A DNA stretch of 64,000 bases from Bacillota bacterium (GCA_023439545.1 JAEXNT010000051.1:1-64000), one strand, 5' to 3'; counted from the stretch's first letter, positions 46,089 to 55,378 are shown. A program made the numbers and translations. The notes: generated from the letters alone by a model not told the origin.

Positions 46089-47420
46089 ATGAAAAAAATT
46101 CTTTCAATTCTGTTGGCTTGTATCTTTATTTCGAGCATAATTTCAGGCTGTGGAAGTCAGAATGGGACTACAGATCAAAGCACCAGTACTGCTGCCGTAA
46201 GTAACGCGGCTTCGACAACGAATTCCGAAACGCAATCCGCTGAACCCGTAAAAATCAGCTTTTTAAGCAAAGCCTCCAGCAGAGCGGAAATTTTCAAGAC
46301 CGTTGTAGATAATTTTAACAACGCAAACCCGGATATAATTGTAGAATTCGAATCTCCCGCTCAGAATACCGATACGGTTCTTCAGTCAAGGCTGGCGACA
46401 AATAATCCACCGGATTTGACGACCCATATTACCGGCCAGGGTACAAAGCCTTTTGTTGAGGGTAACCAGATTATTGATGTAACAAACGAAGCATTTATGC
46501 AGAAAATAATCCCCGCCGTACGCGATATGATGAAGTACGATGGTAAAAACTACTGCATACCGCTTGACTGCCAAGCGTTTGGTGTATATTACAACAAGCA
46601 GCTGTTCCAAAAAGCCGGTATTCAGGAATTCCCCAAAACATTTGATGAATTGTCGAATGCGGTTGGAAAACTCAAGGATGCCGGGATCGTACCATTCTCT
46701 CAATCACTCGTAGATGATTATATTATGGGACAGGTTGTCGATATCGGAGGATCACCTTTGCTTACCGGTTTGATAACCGGCAAATTGGATGCTTTCCAAA
46801 AAGGCGACTTCACCTTTGCAGGGCCGGAAATGGAAAGCACTCTAAATGTTACCGATCTGATACTTAAGAATCTTGGTAAAAATGAAGACAAGGCGGATAC
46901 ATCCAAACAGTATTCGGATTTTGCGTCAGGAAAAGCTGCCATGATGGTAGATGGTTCATGGGCTTTGATGCAGCTGCGTGAACTTAATAAGGATCTTGAT
47001 GCGGATTTCGCCGTGCTGCCTGTAAGCAATAATGCGGAAGAAAGCAAGTTCCCGGTATTTTATGCGCTTTCACTGAATGTAATGACTGGCAAGAATATGG
47101 ATGCCGTTAGTAAGTTCGTTGATTACTTATTGGATCCGAAAGCCAACTCCGTCTATTATGATTCAATCGGAGTACCTACGGCAGTAGCGGACGCAAAAGA
47201 TGCAAAAATCGATCCCATGGCTGTAACACTCAGGGACACAGTGGTAAATGGAAATATTGTAAGCTGGATGTCGGCATATGAACCAGCAGGAATGAGTCAG
47301 GAAATCCACAAACAGATACAGGTATATTCTCTTGATGCATACTCAGGGAAAACCCCCAGCCATGAAGATCTGATCAAACAGATTGATGGAGCTCTCAAAA
47401 ATGCCACTGCTTCCAAATAA
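46089..47420 (+). CDS. sugar ABC transporter substrate-binding lipoprotein 2 (sulfatase locus)
   Basis: A 443-residue paralogue of the preceding gene. The signal peptide MKKILSILLACIFISSI leads to lipobox ISGC (Cys21), then an S/T/N-rich linker. Matching segments with protein 1 include FNNANPDI, CIPLDCQAFGVYYN and GKAAMMVDGSWALMQLRELN. GGAGGATAAGC precedes the ATG. A stem-loop separates it from the permeases. Divergence between the two copies suggests different ligands rather than simple dosage. Confidence 0.92.
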   Translation: MKKILSILLACIFISSIISGCGSQNGTTDQSTSTAAVSNAASTTNSETQSAEPVKISFLSKASSRAEIFKTVVDNFNNANPDIIVEFESPAQNTDTVLQSRLATNNPPDLTTHITGQGTKPFVEGNQIIDVTNEAFMQKIIPAVRDMMKYDGKNYCIPLDCQAFGVYYNKQLFQKAGIQEFPKTFDELSNAVGKLKDAGIVPFSQSLVDDYIMGQVVDIGGSPLLTGLITGKLDAFQKGDFTFAGPEMESTLNVTDLILKNLGKNEDKADTSKQYSDFASGKAAMMVDGSWALMQLRELNKDLDADFAVLPVSNNAEESKFPVFYALSLNVMTGKNMDAVSKFVDYLLDPKANSVYYDSIGVPTAVADAKDAKIDPMAVTLRDTVVNGNIVSWMSAYEPAGMSQEIHKQIQVYSLDAYSGKTPSHEDLIKQIDGALKNATASK

Positions 47421-47455
47421 TCATTTTTAAAAAATCCGTATGCGCTTTCTGTTAT

Positions 47456-47481
47456 GGGACTGCTGCATATGCGGCAGTCCC
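47456..47481 (+). terminator. stem-loop between binding protein and permease
   Basis: GGGACTGC (47456-47463) pairs perfectly with GCAGTCCC (47474-47481), with TGC/GCG partial pairing inside. It has no U-run. Same position as the hairpins at 5021 and 19988 in the other two transporter loci, so probably it sets the ratio of binding protein to permease. Confidence 0.6.
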
Positions 47482-47516
47482 TAAGACTTATCATCCGGTG
47501 AAGGGAGGTTTTATTT

Positions 47517-48401
47517 TTGAACAGTATAAAGGTAGTGAAAAAATTAGATTTTGCGCTTTTTGTGCTACCTCTTTTGGTTATTTACAGTGTATTTTTTACC
47601 TATCCACTTGTAGGCGGGATATATTATTCCTTCACTGACTGGAATGGCGTCAATCAACAGTTGCACTTTATCGGTATAAAGAATTTCATAAACTGTTTTA
47701 ATGACGGTTTATTCATATATTCCATAAAGTTTACATTGACATATACTGTATTTTATTCGGTTATTATCAATGCTCTCGGCATGCTGTTTGCATTGCTGCT
47801 CAACCAGAAATTCTTCAGAGGCAGAAATTTTATCAGGGCCGTCATCTTTTCACCATATGTGTTGAATGCGGTAACGGTTGGTTTTGTATGGGCTTTTATA
47901 TTCGGGAAATTCATGATAAGCCTCAGCGAGGCTACAAACTACTTTCCGTTATTCGGGATAAACTGGCTGACAGATAAAAATATTGTTATTTATTCTGTTA
48001 CATTGGTGAGAATTTGGGTATCGCTCGGGTATTTTATGATAATATATTTAGCCGGACTGCAGTCCATACCCGAAGAATTGGTTGAAGCCTCAAGAATCGA
48101 CGGCGCCAGCGGATGGGAAAGGTTTAAGAACATCACCTTCCCGCTTATTATGCCGTCCATTACCGTAGCGGTCTTTATGGCTCTTGTTTCATCTCTTAAA
48201 ATCTTTGAAATATTGATCACCCTGACACAGGGAGGTCCGGGAACGGCAACCGAGAGTATTTCTTACAACATTTACCGTGAGGCTTTCCAAAAATATAATT
48301 GGGGATTTGCCTCAGCCAAATCGGTTATTTTCATGGGTATCATATTGATTATCACCTATTTGCAGCTAAGATTGACAAAGAACAGGGAGGTGGAGATGTA
48401 G
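47517..48401 (+). CDS. sugar ABC transporter permease (UgpA/MalF type)
   Basis: A 294-residue CUT1 permease with six predicted helices and the EAA motif ELVEASRIDGASGWERFKNI. It starts with TTG at 47517, about 8 bases after GGGAGG. The stop TAG directly abuts the GTG start of the next permease, so both are translated together. Forms the channel for the sulfated saccharide with the gene at 48402. Confidence 0.92.
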   Translation: MNSIKVVKKLDFALFVLPLLVIYSVFFTYPLVGGIYYSFTDWNGVNQQLHFIGIKNFINCFNDGLFIYSIKFTLTYTVFYSVIINALGMLFALLLNQKFFRGRNFIRAVIFSPYVLNAVTVGFVWAFIFGKFMISLSEATNYFPLFGINWLTDKNIVIYSVTLVRIWVSLGYFMIIYLAGLQSIPEELVEASRIDGASGWERFKNITFPLIMPSITVAVFMALVSSLKIFEILITLTQGGPGTATESISYNIYREAFQKYNWGFASAKSVIFMGIILIITYLQLRLTKNREVEM

Positions 48402-49229
48402 GTGGATAAAAGTAAAGATAAATTAGTACTGCAGACTTTTTTGTGGATTTTCTGCATTCTGTTTATAATTCCCATTCTTTTTGTCATAATAAACTCATTT
48501 AAAGGTTACGGTGAAATATTAATTAATTCTCTGGCACTACCCAAGGGAATGAATTTCGAAAACTATGTAGAGGTTTGGAAAGATACAAGATATTACCTGG
48601 TTTTCTGCAATACACTGTTCATAACTGCAGCAAGTACTACGGTAATAGTCGTCCTCGCATCAATGACGGGATACAAGCTTTCAAGGTCGAAGAATAGGAT
48701 CAGCTGGCTGATACTGACTTATTTCCTTTTTTCAATGATGATCCCTTTCCAAACTATCATGATTCCTATGGCAAAGCTTGTAAAAAGCCTGAGTTTATCG
48801 GATAATCTTCTGGCTCTTGTATTGATATATGCCGGGACTACCTGTTCATTCTCCATATTGCTTTATCACGGGTTCACGAAAACCGTGCCGCACGAAATTG
48901 AAGAATCGGCCCTGATTGACGGTTGCCACAGTGTCAGGATGTATTTCCGAATAGTGTTTCCCCTTCTCAAACCGGTAACCAGCACGGTTATAATACTTTC
49001 TATTGTAACATACTGGAATGATTTGATACTTCCACTAATACTAATCCGGAATAAAAATCTTTATACGATCACATTGTCGCAATTGATCTTTTTCGGAGAG
49101 TACGGTCAGAACAGGATTAATCTTCTGCTTACATCTGCCGTGATATCTTCGGTTCCAATCATCCTTGTATATGTCTTTGCACAGAAATACATGATCAGCG
49201 GCATCATGTCGGGTGCGGTTAAAACATAG
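48402..49229 (+). CDS. sugar ABC transporter permease (MalG/UgpE type)
   Basis: A 275-residue partner permease with six predicted helices and an EAA-like loop (EIEESALIDGCHSVRMYFRI). The GTG start lies immediately after the upstream stop codon, with GGGAGGTGG 7-12 bases before it. It ends in FAQKYMISGIMSGAVKT, typical of MalG-like proteins. The sulfatase gene follows within 31 bases. Confidence 0.92.
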   Translation: MDKSKDKLVLQTFLWIFCILFIIPILFVIINSFKGYGEILINSLALPKGMNFENYVEVWKDTRYYLVFCNTLFITAASTTVIVVLASMTGYKLSRSKNRISWLILTYFLFSMMIPFQTIMIPMAKLVKSLSLSDNLLALVLIYAGTTCSFSILLYHGFTKTVPHEIEESALIDGCHSVRMYFRIVFPLLKPVTSTVIILSIVTYWNDLILPLILIRNKNLYTITLSQLIFFGEYGQNRINLLLTSAVISSVPIILVYVFAQKYMISGIMSGAVKT

Positions 49230-49260
49230 GCATAAGCGGAATAAGACGGGAGGAATGATT

Positions 49261-50778
49261 GTGAAAACGATTTTGATTTTGTGTGATACGCTGATAAGGA
49301 ATTTCCTGCCGGTCTACGGACACAAGCATACAATAACTCCTAATATTAATCGTCTGGCGGAGAGATCGACGACCTTTGATAACCATTGGATAGGATCTGC
49401 ACCCTGTATGCCGGCAAGAAGAGATATATTTACGGGAAGGATTGAATTTCTGGAAAGGCCATGGGGTCCGCTTGAACCGTTTGATAAGCATTTATCGGTA
49501 TTGCTGCGGGGGGGCGGGATATATTCCCATATCATAACGGATCACTACCATTATTTTGAGCTTTCAGGCGAAGGTTATTGCCAGAAGTTCGACACCTGGG
49601 ACTTTATTAGAGGAGCGGAGTTGGATTTGTGGGCTTCAACTGTAGGAAAGCGCTATATGATAAGACCGGGCATAGATGGTTATGAAAAAGTAATGGGAGA
49701 AAGAAGAGCAACGGGGCATCAAGAGGAATATGGCGCGTATAGTGTCCAGTATGAATTAAACAGAAGAAGATATGACGAGGAAGGCTTTCCATGTACCCGA
49801 ACATTTGATGCCGCTGTAAAATGGCTGGAAGAAAACAGAAATGCGGATAACTATCTGCTTGCCGTAGAATCCTTTACACCCCATGAACCTTTTGATGCTC
49901 CCGACGAATACAGGAGTGCCTATACTGATGATTACGACGGTCCCGATTATAAATGGCCTTCCTATGCAAAAACTTATGAGCCTGACGAAGCAGTTAAAAA
50001 GCTGAGAAATAATTACATGTCTTCGGTAGCATTTCTTGACAGCTGCCTTGGTAAGCTGCTTGACAAGATGGATGAATACGGCATGTGGGAAAATACCATG
50101 GTCATCCTTACCACAGATCACGGACATATGCTGGGCGAACATAATTTTATCGGCAAGGATGTAATGCCTGAATACAATGAAATAAGCCATATCCCGTTAA
50201 TTGTACACTATCCCGGCAGTGCGGTGCAGGGAACAAGAATCGGGGCATTAACGCAAAATATTGATATTTTCCCGACAATACTTGAATATTTCGGCGTAGA
50301 GTATAATCATGAAATACATGGAAAATCGTGGATACCGCTTCTCAAAGGTGAAGCGGCTGCTTTGAGGGATACTGTAATTTACGGTACTTTCGGCAAGGAC
50401 GTGAATATTACGGATGGAAAGTATACCTATACAAGACGCCGGGAAAATGACGACAACCAGCCTTTATATGCCTATACTGCAATGCCTACATCTTTTACAG
50501 GCTGCTGGAACGAGGAATTTTTTGAGGAGTTATCCGCGGGAAGGTATTTGAAACGGACACGATACCCGGTTTATAAAGTACCCGTTCACGAGCTCTGGCT
50601 CAATGACAGGTATCTAGAGTATTGCAGCCGGAATATGCTCTTCGACCTCAGTTCCGATTACAGGCAGGAGATCAATCTGGCCGGCAGTCCTACTGAAGAA
50701 AAGTATATACAACTTTTAATTGAAAAAATGAAGGAAATGGATTCCCCTGAAGAGCAATTCACACGCCTTGGACTTTAA
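49261..50778 (+). CDS. cytoplasmic Cys-type sulfatase
   Basis: A 505-residue alkaline-phosphatase-fold sulfatase (family S1 type) that hydrolyses sulfate esters. The modification motif C49-M-P-A-R fits C-x-P-x-R, so the nucleophile is a formylglycine derived from Cys; D9 (LCDTL) and the TTDHGHMLGEH-N-F-I-G-K region supply metal ligands and active-site residues. No signal peptide is present, so it acts inside the cell on imported sulfated sugars, where the maturase at 39976 also works. The GTG at 49261 (8 bases after GGGAGG) is preferred; the ATG at 49255 is too close to the site. Substrate class cannot be told without subfamily analysis. Confidence 0.92.
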   Translation: MKTILILCDTLIRNFLPVYGHKHTITPNINRLAERSTTFDNHWIGSAPCMPARRDIFTGRIEFLERPWGPLEPFDKHLSVLLRGGGIYSHIITDHYHYFELSGEGYCQKFDTWDFIRGAELDLWASTVGKRYMIRPGIDGYEKVMGERRATGHQEEYGAYSVQYELNRRRYDEEGFPCTRTFDAAVKWLEENRNADNYLLAVESFTPHEPFDAPDEYRSAYTDDYDGPDYKWPSYAKTYEPDEAVKKLRNNYMSSVAFLDSCLGKLLDKMDEYGMWENTMVILTTDHGHMLGEHNFIGKDVMPEYNEISHIPLIVHYPGSAVQGTRIGALTQNIDIFPTILEYFGVEYNHEIHGKSWIPLLKGEAAALRDTVIYGTFGKDVNITDGKYTYTRRRENDDNQPLYAYTAMPTSFTGCWNEEFFEELSAGRYLKRTRYPVYKVPVHELWLNDRYLEYCSRNMLFDLSSDYRQEINLAGSPTEEKYIQLLIEKMKEMDSPEEQFTRLGL

Positions 50779-50826
50779 AGTCCGATACTCAAGATTTTTA
50801 TTAAAATATGATGGAGGTATTAGCAA

Positions 50827-52209
50827 ATGAAGAACACAAAAATTGTAATTATAGGAGCCGGAAGTGCTGCCTTCGGATTATCGAACCTTATAGTACTCAT
50901 GCAGACTCCGGAATTAAGAGGCAGCACTCTTTGTCTGGTAGACATTAATGAAAAAGGATTAAATTTGATAACCGGATTGGCAGAGCGGATCAACCGGGAT
51001 TGGGACTGCGGGTTCAGCATTAAAAGCAGCACCGACCGGAAGGAAATGCTTAAAGACGCGGATTTTGTGCTTGTGACAGTTGCAATAGACCGTGAAGAAT
51101 GCTGGAGAACAGACCATGAAATAGCAAAAAAATACGGGATACTTCACTATGCTGAGAACGGCGGGCCGGGTGCACTTATGCATACTTCCAGAAATATGGC
51201 GCTTATTATGCCGATTTTCAGGGATATTGAAGAACTGTGCCCCGATGCTTTGGTACTTAATTTTACGAATCCTGTTCCGAGAATCTCCATAGCCGCGGCA
51301 AGATTTACGAAGCTTAAAGTAATAGGTATCTGCCACCAGCTGAGTTTTGCATATGTAATGGTGGGGAATGTACTGGGTAAGGATCTCGGTTTGGATATCC
51401 CCTCCGACTACCTGTTCAGATGGACTGATGAAAGTCTTAACGATTATAACATAATAAGGCATGCGGCGGAAAAGAAATTTGATATATTTGCCGCGGGAAT
51501 CAATCACTTTACCTGGATGCTTTCGATAAGAGACAAACAAACGGGAGAGGATCTTTATCCATTATTCAAGAAGCGTTATTTGGAAGGCTTTAATGAATTC
51601 GAGCCGCTGACCAGAGAGATGTTTGGCGCATTTAATATCTGCCCGGTACCCGGAGACTGTCACATGGTTGAATACCTACCATATACCCACAACATGGCAC
51701 GGAATACATGGGAGAAATATGATATTCAGATGTATACAATGGAAAGAGCTAATAAATCCAGGGAAGATATGTGGAAAGACATCAGTGATATGGCATCAGG
51801 GAAAAAACCCATCGATCACCTGCGCAAGGCCCAAAGTGAAAGAGCGGAACAGATTATTGCCGGTATATTGGAAAATAAGTATTGTTATGAACCTGCAGTA
51901 AATATACCGAATCACGGAAATATAACAAATTTACCTGAGAATGCAATCATTGAGGTTCCGGCAGTGGTAAACGCATCGGGAGTATGCGGCCTCGCTGTCG
52001 GCAATCTGCCCGAGCCTGTGGCGGAGCTTTGCAGGCGGCAGATAACGGTTGCTGAACTGGCTGTTGAAGCTGCGGTAAAGGGTGACAGGAATATTGCACT
52101 GCAAGCCCTGTTACTGGATCCAATGATTGATGACCCCTCGATGGCCAGACTGATGCTGGATGAATATATTGAAAAGGGTAAAAAATATCTGCCCCAGTTT
52201 AATAAATAA
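50827..52209 (+). CDS. GH4-family glycosidase (NAD and Mn dependent)
   Basis: A 460-residue GH4 enzyme. GH4 members cleave alpha- or beta-linked glycosides by a redox-elimination mechanism using NAD+ and Mn2+. Seen here: the Rossmann start KIVIIGAGSAAFG, VLNFTNPV (family NxTNP motif) and VIGICHQLSF, whose Cys-His binds the metal, plus AGINHFTWML. The CHQ and NHFTW context resembles the alpha-galactosidase/alpha-glucuronidase/alpha-galacturonidase (LplD-like) branch more than 6-phospho-glucosidases. GGAGG lies 8-9 bases before the ATG. In this operon it would act after or before desulfation on the imported oligosaccharide, possibly one with uronic acid ends. Confidence 0.88.
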   Translation: MKNTKIVIIGAGSAAFGLSNLIVLMQTPELRGSTLCLVDINEKGLNLITGLAERINRDWDCGFSIKSSTDRKEMLKDADFVLVTVAIDREECWRTDHEIAKKYGILHYAENGGPGALMHTSRNMALIMPIFRDIEELCPDALVLNFTNPVPRISIAAARFTKLKVIGICHQLSFAYVMVGNVLGKDLGLDIPSDYLFRWTDESLNDYNIIRHAAEKKFDIFAAGINHFTWMLSIRDKQTGEDLYPLFKKRYLEGFNEFEPLTREMFGAFNICPVPGDCHMVEYLPYTHNMARNTWEKYDIQMYTMERANKSREDMWKDISDMASGKKPIDHLRKAQSERAEQIIAGILENKYCYEPAVNIPNHGNITNLPENAIIEVPAVVNASGVCGLAVGNLPEPVAELCRRQITVAELAVEAAVKGDRNIALQALLLDPMIDDPSMARLMLDEYIEKGKKYLPQFNK

Positions 52210-52245
52210 TGTGCAATGCTGAATAAATTATAAGGAAACGGGGGC

Positions 52246-53448
52246 GTGAAAATGGAAAAACTCAGTTTTATAAAGCAAGTGATTTCCGAGGTTAAAAATG
52301 ATGTTCCACCGGGAGAGATGAATACATTTACCGCAGCAGGCGACATAAACAATGACGGGCTGATAGATTTTGTTGTTTGCGGGAGAAACGGCAAAATGGT
52401 CTGGCTTCAGAATGAAGGACTGATCAAAGAGTGGGAGCAGCACTTCATAGATAACGTAGATGCCATGGAATGCGGAGGCTCGATCGTAGACGTTACAGGA
52501 GACGGCTATCCGGATATAATAAATGGCGGTGATTACCGTTCTGACAGTATTTTCTGGTGGCATAATCCCGGGAAAGATGGTGGGGGCTGGACCAAAAGGC
52601 TTATTTACAGTACCGGAGGACCCCAAATTCATGATACCGCTATCGGAGACATTACAGGTCACGGAAAAGCTCTTATATTTACAAACCAGTTGGGCAGTAA
52701 AAACGGAACAAATATATACTATATCCCTTTGCCGAAGGATCCCTTCATAAGCCCATGGCCCGATGTGCAGATTATAGCTGAAGGTATGTCGGAACCGAAC
52801 CCTTATAACAACATTCATAGAACAGACCATATCCAGCCGGAGGAAGGCCTGGCCGTCGGCGATATTGACGGGGACGGAATTAATGAACTTGTATGCGGTA
52901 CCCACTGGTATAAATATACCGAAAGCGGGTGGGAACGGCACAAATTTACTTCCGGCTATATTACGACAAAGTGTGCAATCGGCGATATTGACGGCGACGG
53001 CAAAAATGAGATAGTTCTTTCCGAAGGTGATCCTTTAGTGTATGGGAAAAATCAGGGAGGAAAGGTCTCATGGTTCAAGGCAAAGGATAACATTCTCGGT
53101 TTATGGGAGGAACATGTCCTGGACGATTTCCTCTATGATCCTCATTCCCTTCAGGTCGGTGATATCTGTGGGAATGGCAGGTTGGACATATTTGTCGGAG
53201 AAGTAGGCAAAAACGATTCCAACCGCTGTTACATCGGCAGACAACCTCGCTTGATTATCTTTGAAAATAATGGAGACGGCAGTTTTACCAGACACATCAT
53301 TGACGAGGGGACAGGTATTCATGAAGCGGTACTCGCGGACTTGAGGAACAAAGGTGTGCTTGATATTATCGGAAAGCCACTTCATGGAGCTGAAAGATGG
53401 AACGTCCATGCGTATTATAACAACTCTCAGACAATGGTAAATAAATAA
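52246..53448 (+). CDS. cytoplasmic VCBS/FG-GAP repeat protein
   Basis: A ~400-residue beta-propeller-type protein with at least five FG-GAP/VCBS-like blades, each centred on a Ca2+-binding DxNxDGxxD-type loop: AAGDINNDGLIDFVV, IVDVTGDGYPDIING, AVGDIDGDGINELVCG, AIGDIDGDGKNEIVL, QVGDICGNGRLDIFVG. Conserved histidines and tryptophans recur between blades (FWWHNPGK, GTHWYKY, DPHSLQVGD, IHEAVLADL). It has no signal peptide, unlike most FG-GAP proteins. Some polysaccharide lyases (for example PL11-type) are propellers with such loops, so it may be an unrecognised lyase or hydrolase for the imported sugar. Start is GTG 52246 or ATG 52252; AAGGAAACGGGGG precedes both. Function not established. Confidence 0.75.
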   Translation: MKMEKLSFIKQVISEVKNDVPPGEMNTFTAAGDINNDGLIDFVVCGRNGKMVWLQNEGLIKEWEQHFIDNVDAMECGGSIVDVTGDGYPDIINGGDYRSDSIFWWHNPGKDGGGWTKRLIYSTGGPQIHDTAIGDITGHGKALIFTNQLGSKNGTNIYYIPLPKDPFISPWPDVQIIAEGMSEPNPYNNIHRTDHIQPEEGLAVGDIDGDGINELVCGTHWYKYTESGWERHKFTSGYITTKCAIGDIDGDGKNEIVLSEGDPLVYGKNQGGKVSWFKAKDNILGLWEEHVLDDFLYDPHSLQVGDICGNGRLDIFVGEVGKNDSNRCYIGRQPRLIIFENNGDGSFTRHIIDEGTGIHEAVLADLRNKGVLDIIGKPLHGAERWNVHAYYNNSQTMVNK

Positions 53449-53484
53449 ATTCTAGAACCAACGCGGGCAGAGGGGGTGTATAAA

Positions 53485-54249
53485 GTGGCAAAGCTTGGAT
53501 TACAGCTATTTACGGTTAAAGATGAGGCTGATAGGGACTTATACGGTACTTTAAGCAAAATATCTGAAATGGGGTATGAGGGCGTCGAATTCTCTGCGGG
53601 AATAATGAAAAAGACGCCTGCAGGTAAACTCAAGAGCTACCTGGATAAGATAGATCTGAAACTTATCGGGCTGATTCTGCTGAATGACGAACTTGAAACT
53701 CAAATGGATGGTATTTTGAGGTATTGTAAGGATTGTGGATGCAGGAATGTAATATTCCCATGGATCCCGGAAGAGTTCAGAACAGAGGAAGGTTACAGAA
53801 GTTTTGCCTGCAAAATGAACGATTGGGGAAGAATATTCCAAAGCAGAGGAATAAGGTTTTTGTATCACATTCATGGCTATGAGTTTGAAAAGCTCGGCAC
53901 AAAAAATGGCATGGATATTCTGCTTGAGAATACCGATCCCCGAGACGTTAATCTTGAAATTGATGTATATTGGGTTGAATGGGGTGGTGTTGATTCCGTC
54001 ACTTTTATGGAAAAATACGGAGACAGGAGCCCGATGATTCATTTCAAGGATATGAAGGATAAAAAAACAATGCATGATGTTGAGGTGGGCGCCGGAGTGA
54101 TTGATATGAAAGCTATCGCCGTAATCGGAAAGCGCAATAATGCAGAATGGTTTATAGTTGAGCAGGAAAAGTTCGATATGCCTACCTTGGACAGTGCTAA
54201 AATAAGCCTTATGAATTTGAGGGCTATTAGCGACGCTTTTGAGGATTAA
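53485..54249 (+). CDS. sugar phosphate isomerase/epimerase-like TIM-barrel protein
   Basis: A 254-residue xylose-isomerase-like TIM-barrel protein. It opens with AKLGLQLFTVKDEADRD and contains GYEGVEFSAG, FLYHIHGYEFEKL, NLEIDVYWVEWGG, MIHFKDMKD and FIVEQEKFD, which supply the usual metal-binding Glu, Asp and His. The GTG at 53485 is preferred because GAGGGGG lies 8 bases before it. It is the last gene of the sulfatase locus before a terminator and probably isomerises or epimerises a product of the pathway. Substrate unknown. Confidence 0.82.
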   Translation: MAKLGLQLFTVKDEADRDLYGTLSKISEMGYEGVEFSAGIMKKTPAGKLKSYLDKIDLKLIGLILLNDELETQMDGILRYCKDCGCRNVIFPWIPEEFRTEEGYRSFACKMNDWGRIFQSRGIRFLYHIHGYEFEKLGTKNGMDILLENTDPRDVNLEIDVYWVEWGGVDSVTFMEKYGDRSPMIHFKDMKDKKTMHDVEVGAGVIDMKAIAVIGKRNNAEWFIVEQEKFDMPTLDSAKISLMNLRAISDAFED

Positions 54250-54266
54250 ATACCAATATTTTTATC

Positions 54267-54303
54267 AAACAGGTCTTACGGTAAATGTAAGACCTGTTTT
54301 TGC
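54267..54303 (+). terminator. bidirectional rho-independent terminator
   Basis: AAACAGGTCTTAC (54267-54279) pairs with GTAAGACCTGTTT (54287-54299) and is followed by further T residues; on the other strand the A-rich 5' side serves as the U-run for the convergent LacI gene. It ends both the sulfatase locus and the minus-strand unit. Confidence 0.85.
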
Positions 54304-54305
54304 TG

Positions 54306-55358
54306 TTATTTACTTAGTGATGTGGTAAATTCGTGAGTATTGCTTTTAAGAATTAGTATTGTGTTGATATTAGTGTTTTGAGGTAATGGGGAGAAGATCC
54401 CCGTGCAAAATTGCATAATCGATTCGGCCAGCTTTGCGCCCTGGGCAAACGGTTGCTGGTATAAAGAACCGTATATGATGTCGTTTTCGATATAAGACTT
54501 TATCTGATCGTTGAAATCGTAGCCTATCATAAATATATTTTTGGAATTGTTTGTCTCCTGAATAGCCCTCGCACAGCCGAGAGATCCCATCATGCTATTA
54601 GTATAGATTGCATCCGGCTTCATTGTTTCGATAATCTGTCTGCATACATAGTATGCTTCAGTTTCATAATCATTATATTCAAATACTCCGATACTATTTA
54701 ATTTACCGATAGATTCACACCCTGAACTAAATCCGTTTACTCTCTCCTTAAGTCCAATGGCTGTTACAAAGCTCGGTAAAATGGCTACTCGAGCACCCTT
54801 GTGCAATATGGAGCTATATAGCTGAGCGCATAATTGCCCTGAAACATAACCATTCGGGCCGATAAACAGCTTTCGATCACTTGTTGGCGCATCGTTATCA
54901 AATGTTAAAACTAAAGTTCCGGCTTCGCTTAATCGGCTGATCAGTGGATTAAGAATCACCGGGTGGGCAGCCGGGATAGCGACTACGGAATAATGCGTAT
55001 CGCTTTTTAAGAGTTCTTCCAGGATACGGGTTTGTTCAACAGCGTCAAAAGCACGGGAAAATATATATTTAACGTTAATGCCGTAGGAAGGGAATTGAGA
55101 TGCAAAGTTCCTGAATCCGGCCAAGATATCCTCATAAAAAAAAGTGTTTGGACAAATTATGGCCACATCTGTTTGCTTTTTAGAAGAAAGCATACTGGCC
55201 GCCATATTTGTTCGATATCCCATTTCTGAAGCCTTTCTTAATACCAGTTGCCGTGTTTTTTCGCTGACCCGACCGATATTATTTATCGAACGATGTACAG
55301 TAGGTATTGAAAGTCCGAGTTCTTTCGCAATATCGGATAATGTTACTTTTGCGCTCAT
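54306..55358 (-). CDS. LacI-family transcriptional regulator
   Basis: A 350-residue repressor with N-terminal LacI helix-turn-helix (TLSDIAKELGLSIPTVHRSINN) and periplasmic-binding-protein-like domain from about residue 62 (TDVAIICPNTFFYEDILAG). The SIPTVHRSINN helix differs from the more common VSxxTVSRVLN pattern, so its operator may be unusual. GGAGGATAA directly precedes the ATG. It lies between the sulfatase locus (convergent) and the isomerase/dehydrogenase pair (same strand, upstream), and a 20-base inverted repeat at 55379 sits before its start. Candidate targets are the palindromes at 57779 and 58027, by proximity only. Confidence 0.9.
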   Translation of the reverse strand: MSAKVTLSDIAKELGLSIPTVHRSINNIGRVSEKTRQLVLRKASEMGYRTNMAASMLSSKKQTDVAIICPNTFFYEDILAGFRNFASQFPSYGINVKYIFSRAFDAVEQTRILEELLKSDTHYSVVAIPAAHPVILNPLISRLSEAGTLVLTFDNDAPTSDRKLFIGPNGYVSGQLCAQLYSSILHKGARVAILPSFVTAIGLKERVNGFSSGCESIGKLNSIGVFEYNDYETEAYYVCRQIIETMKPDAIYTNSMMGSLGCARAIQETNNSKNIFMIGYDFNDQIKSYIENDIIYGSLYQQPFAQGAKLAESIMQFCTGIFSPLPQNTNINTILILKSNTHEFTTSLSK

Positions 55359-55378
55359 TTATCCTCCGATCAAGAATT

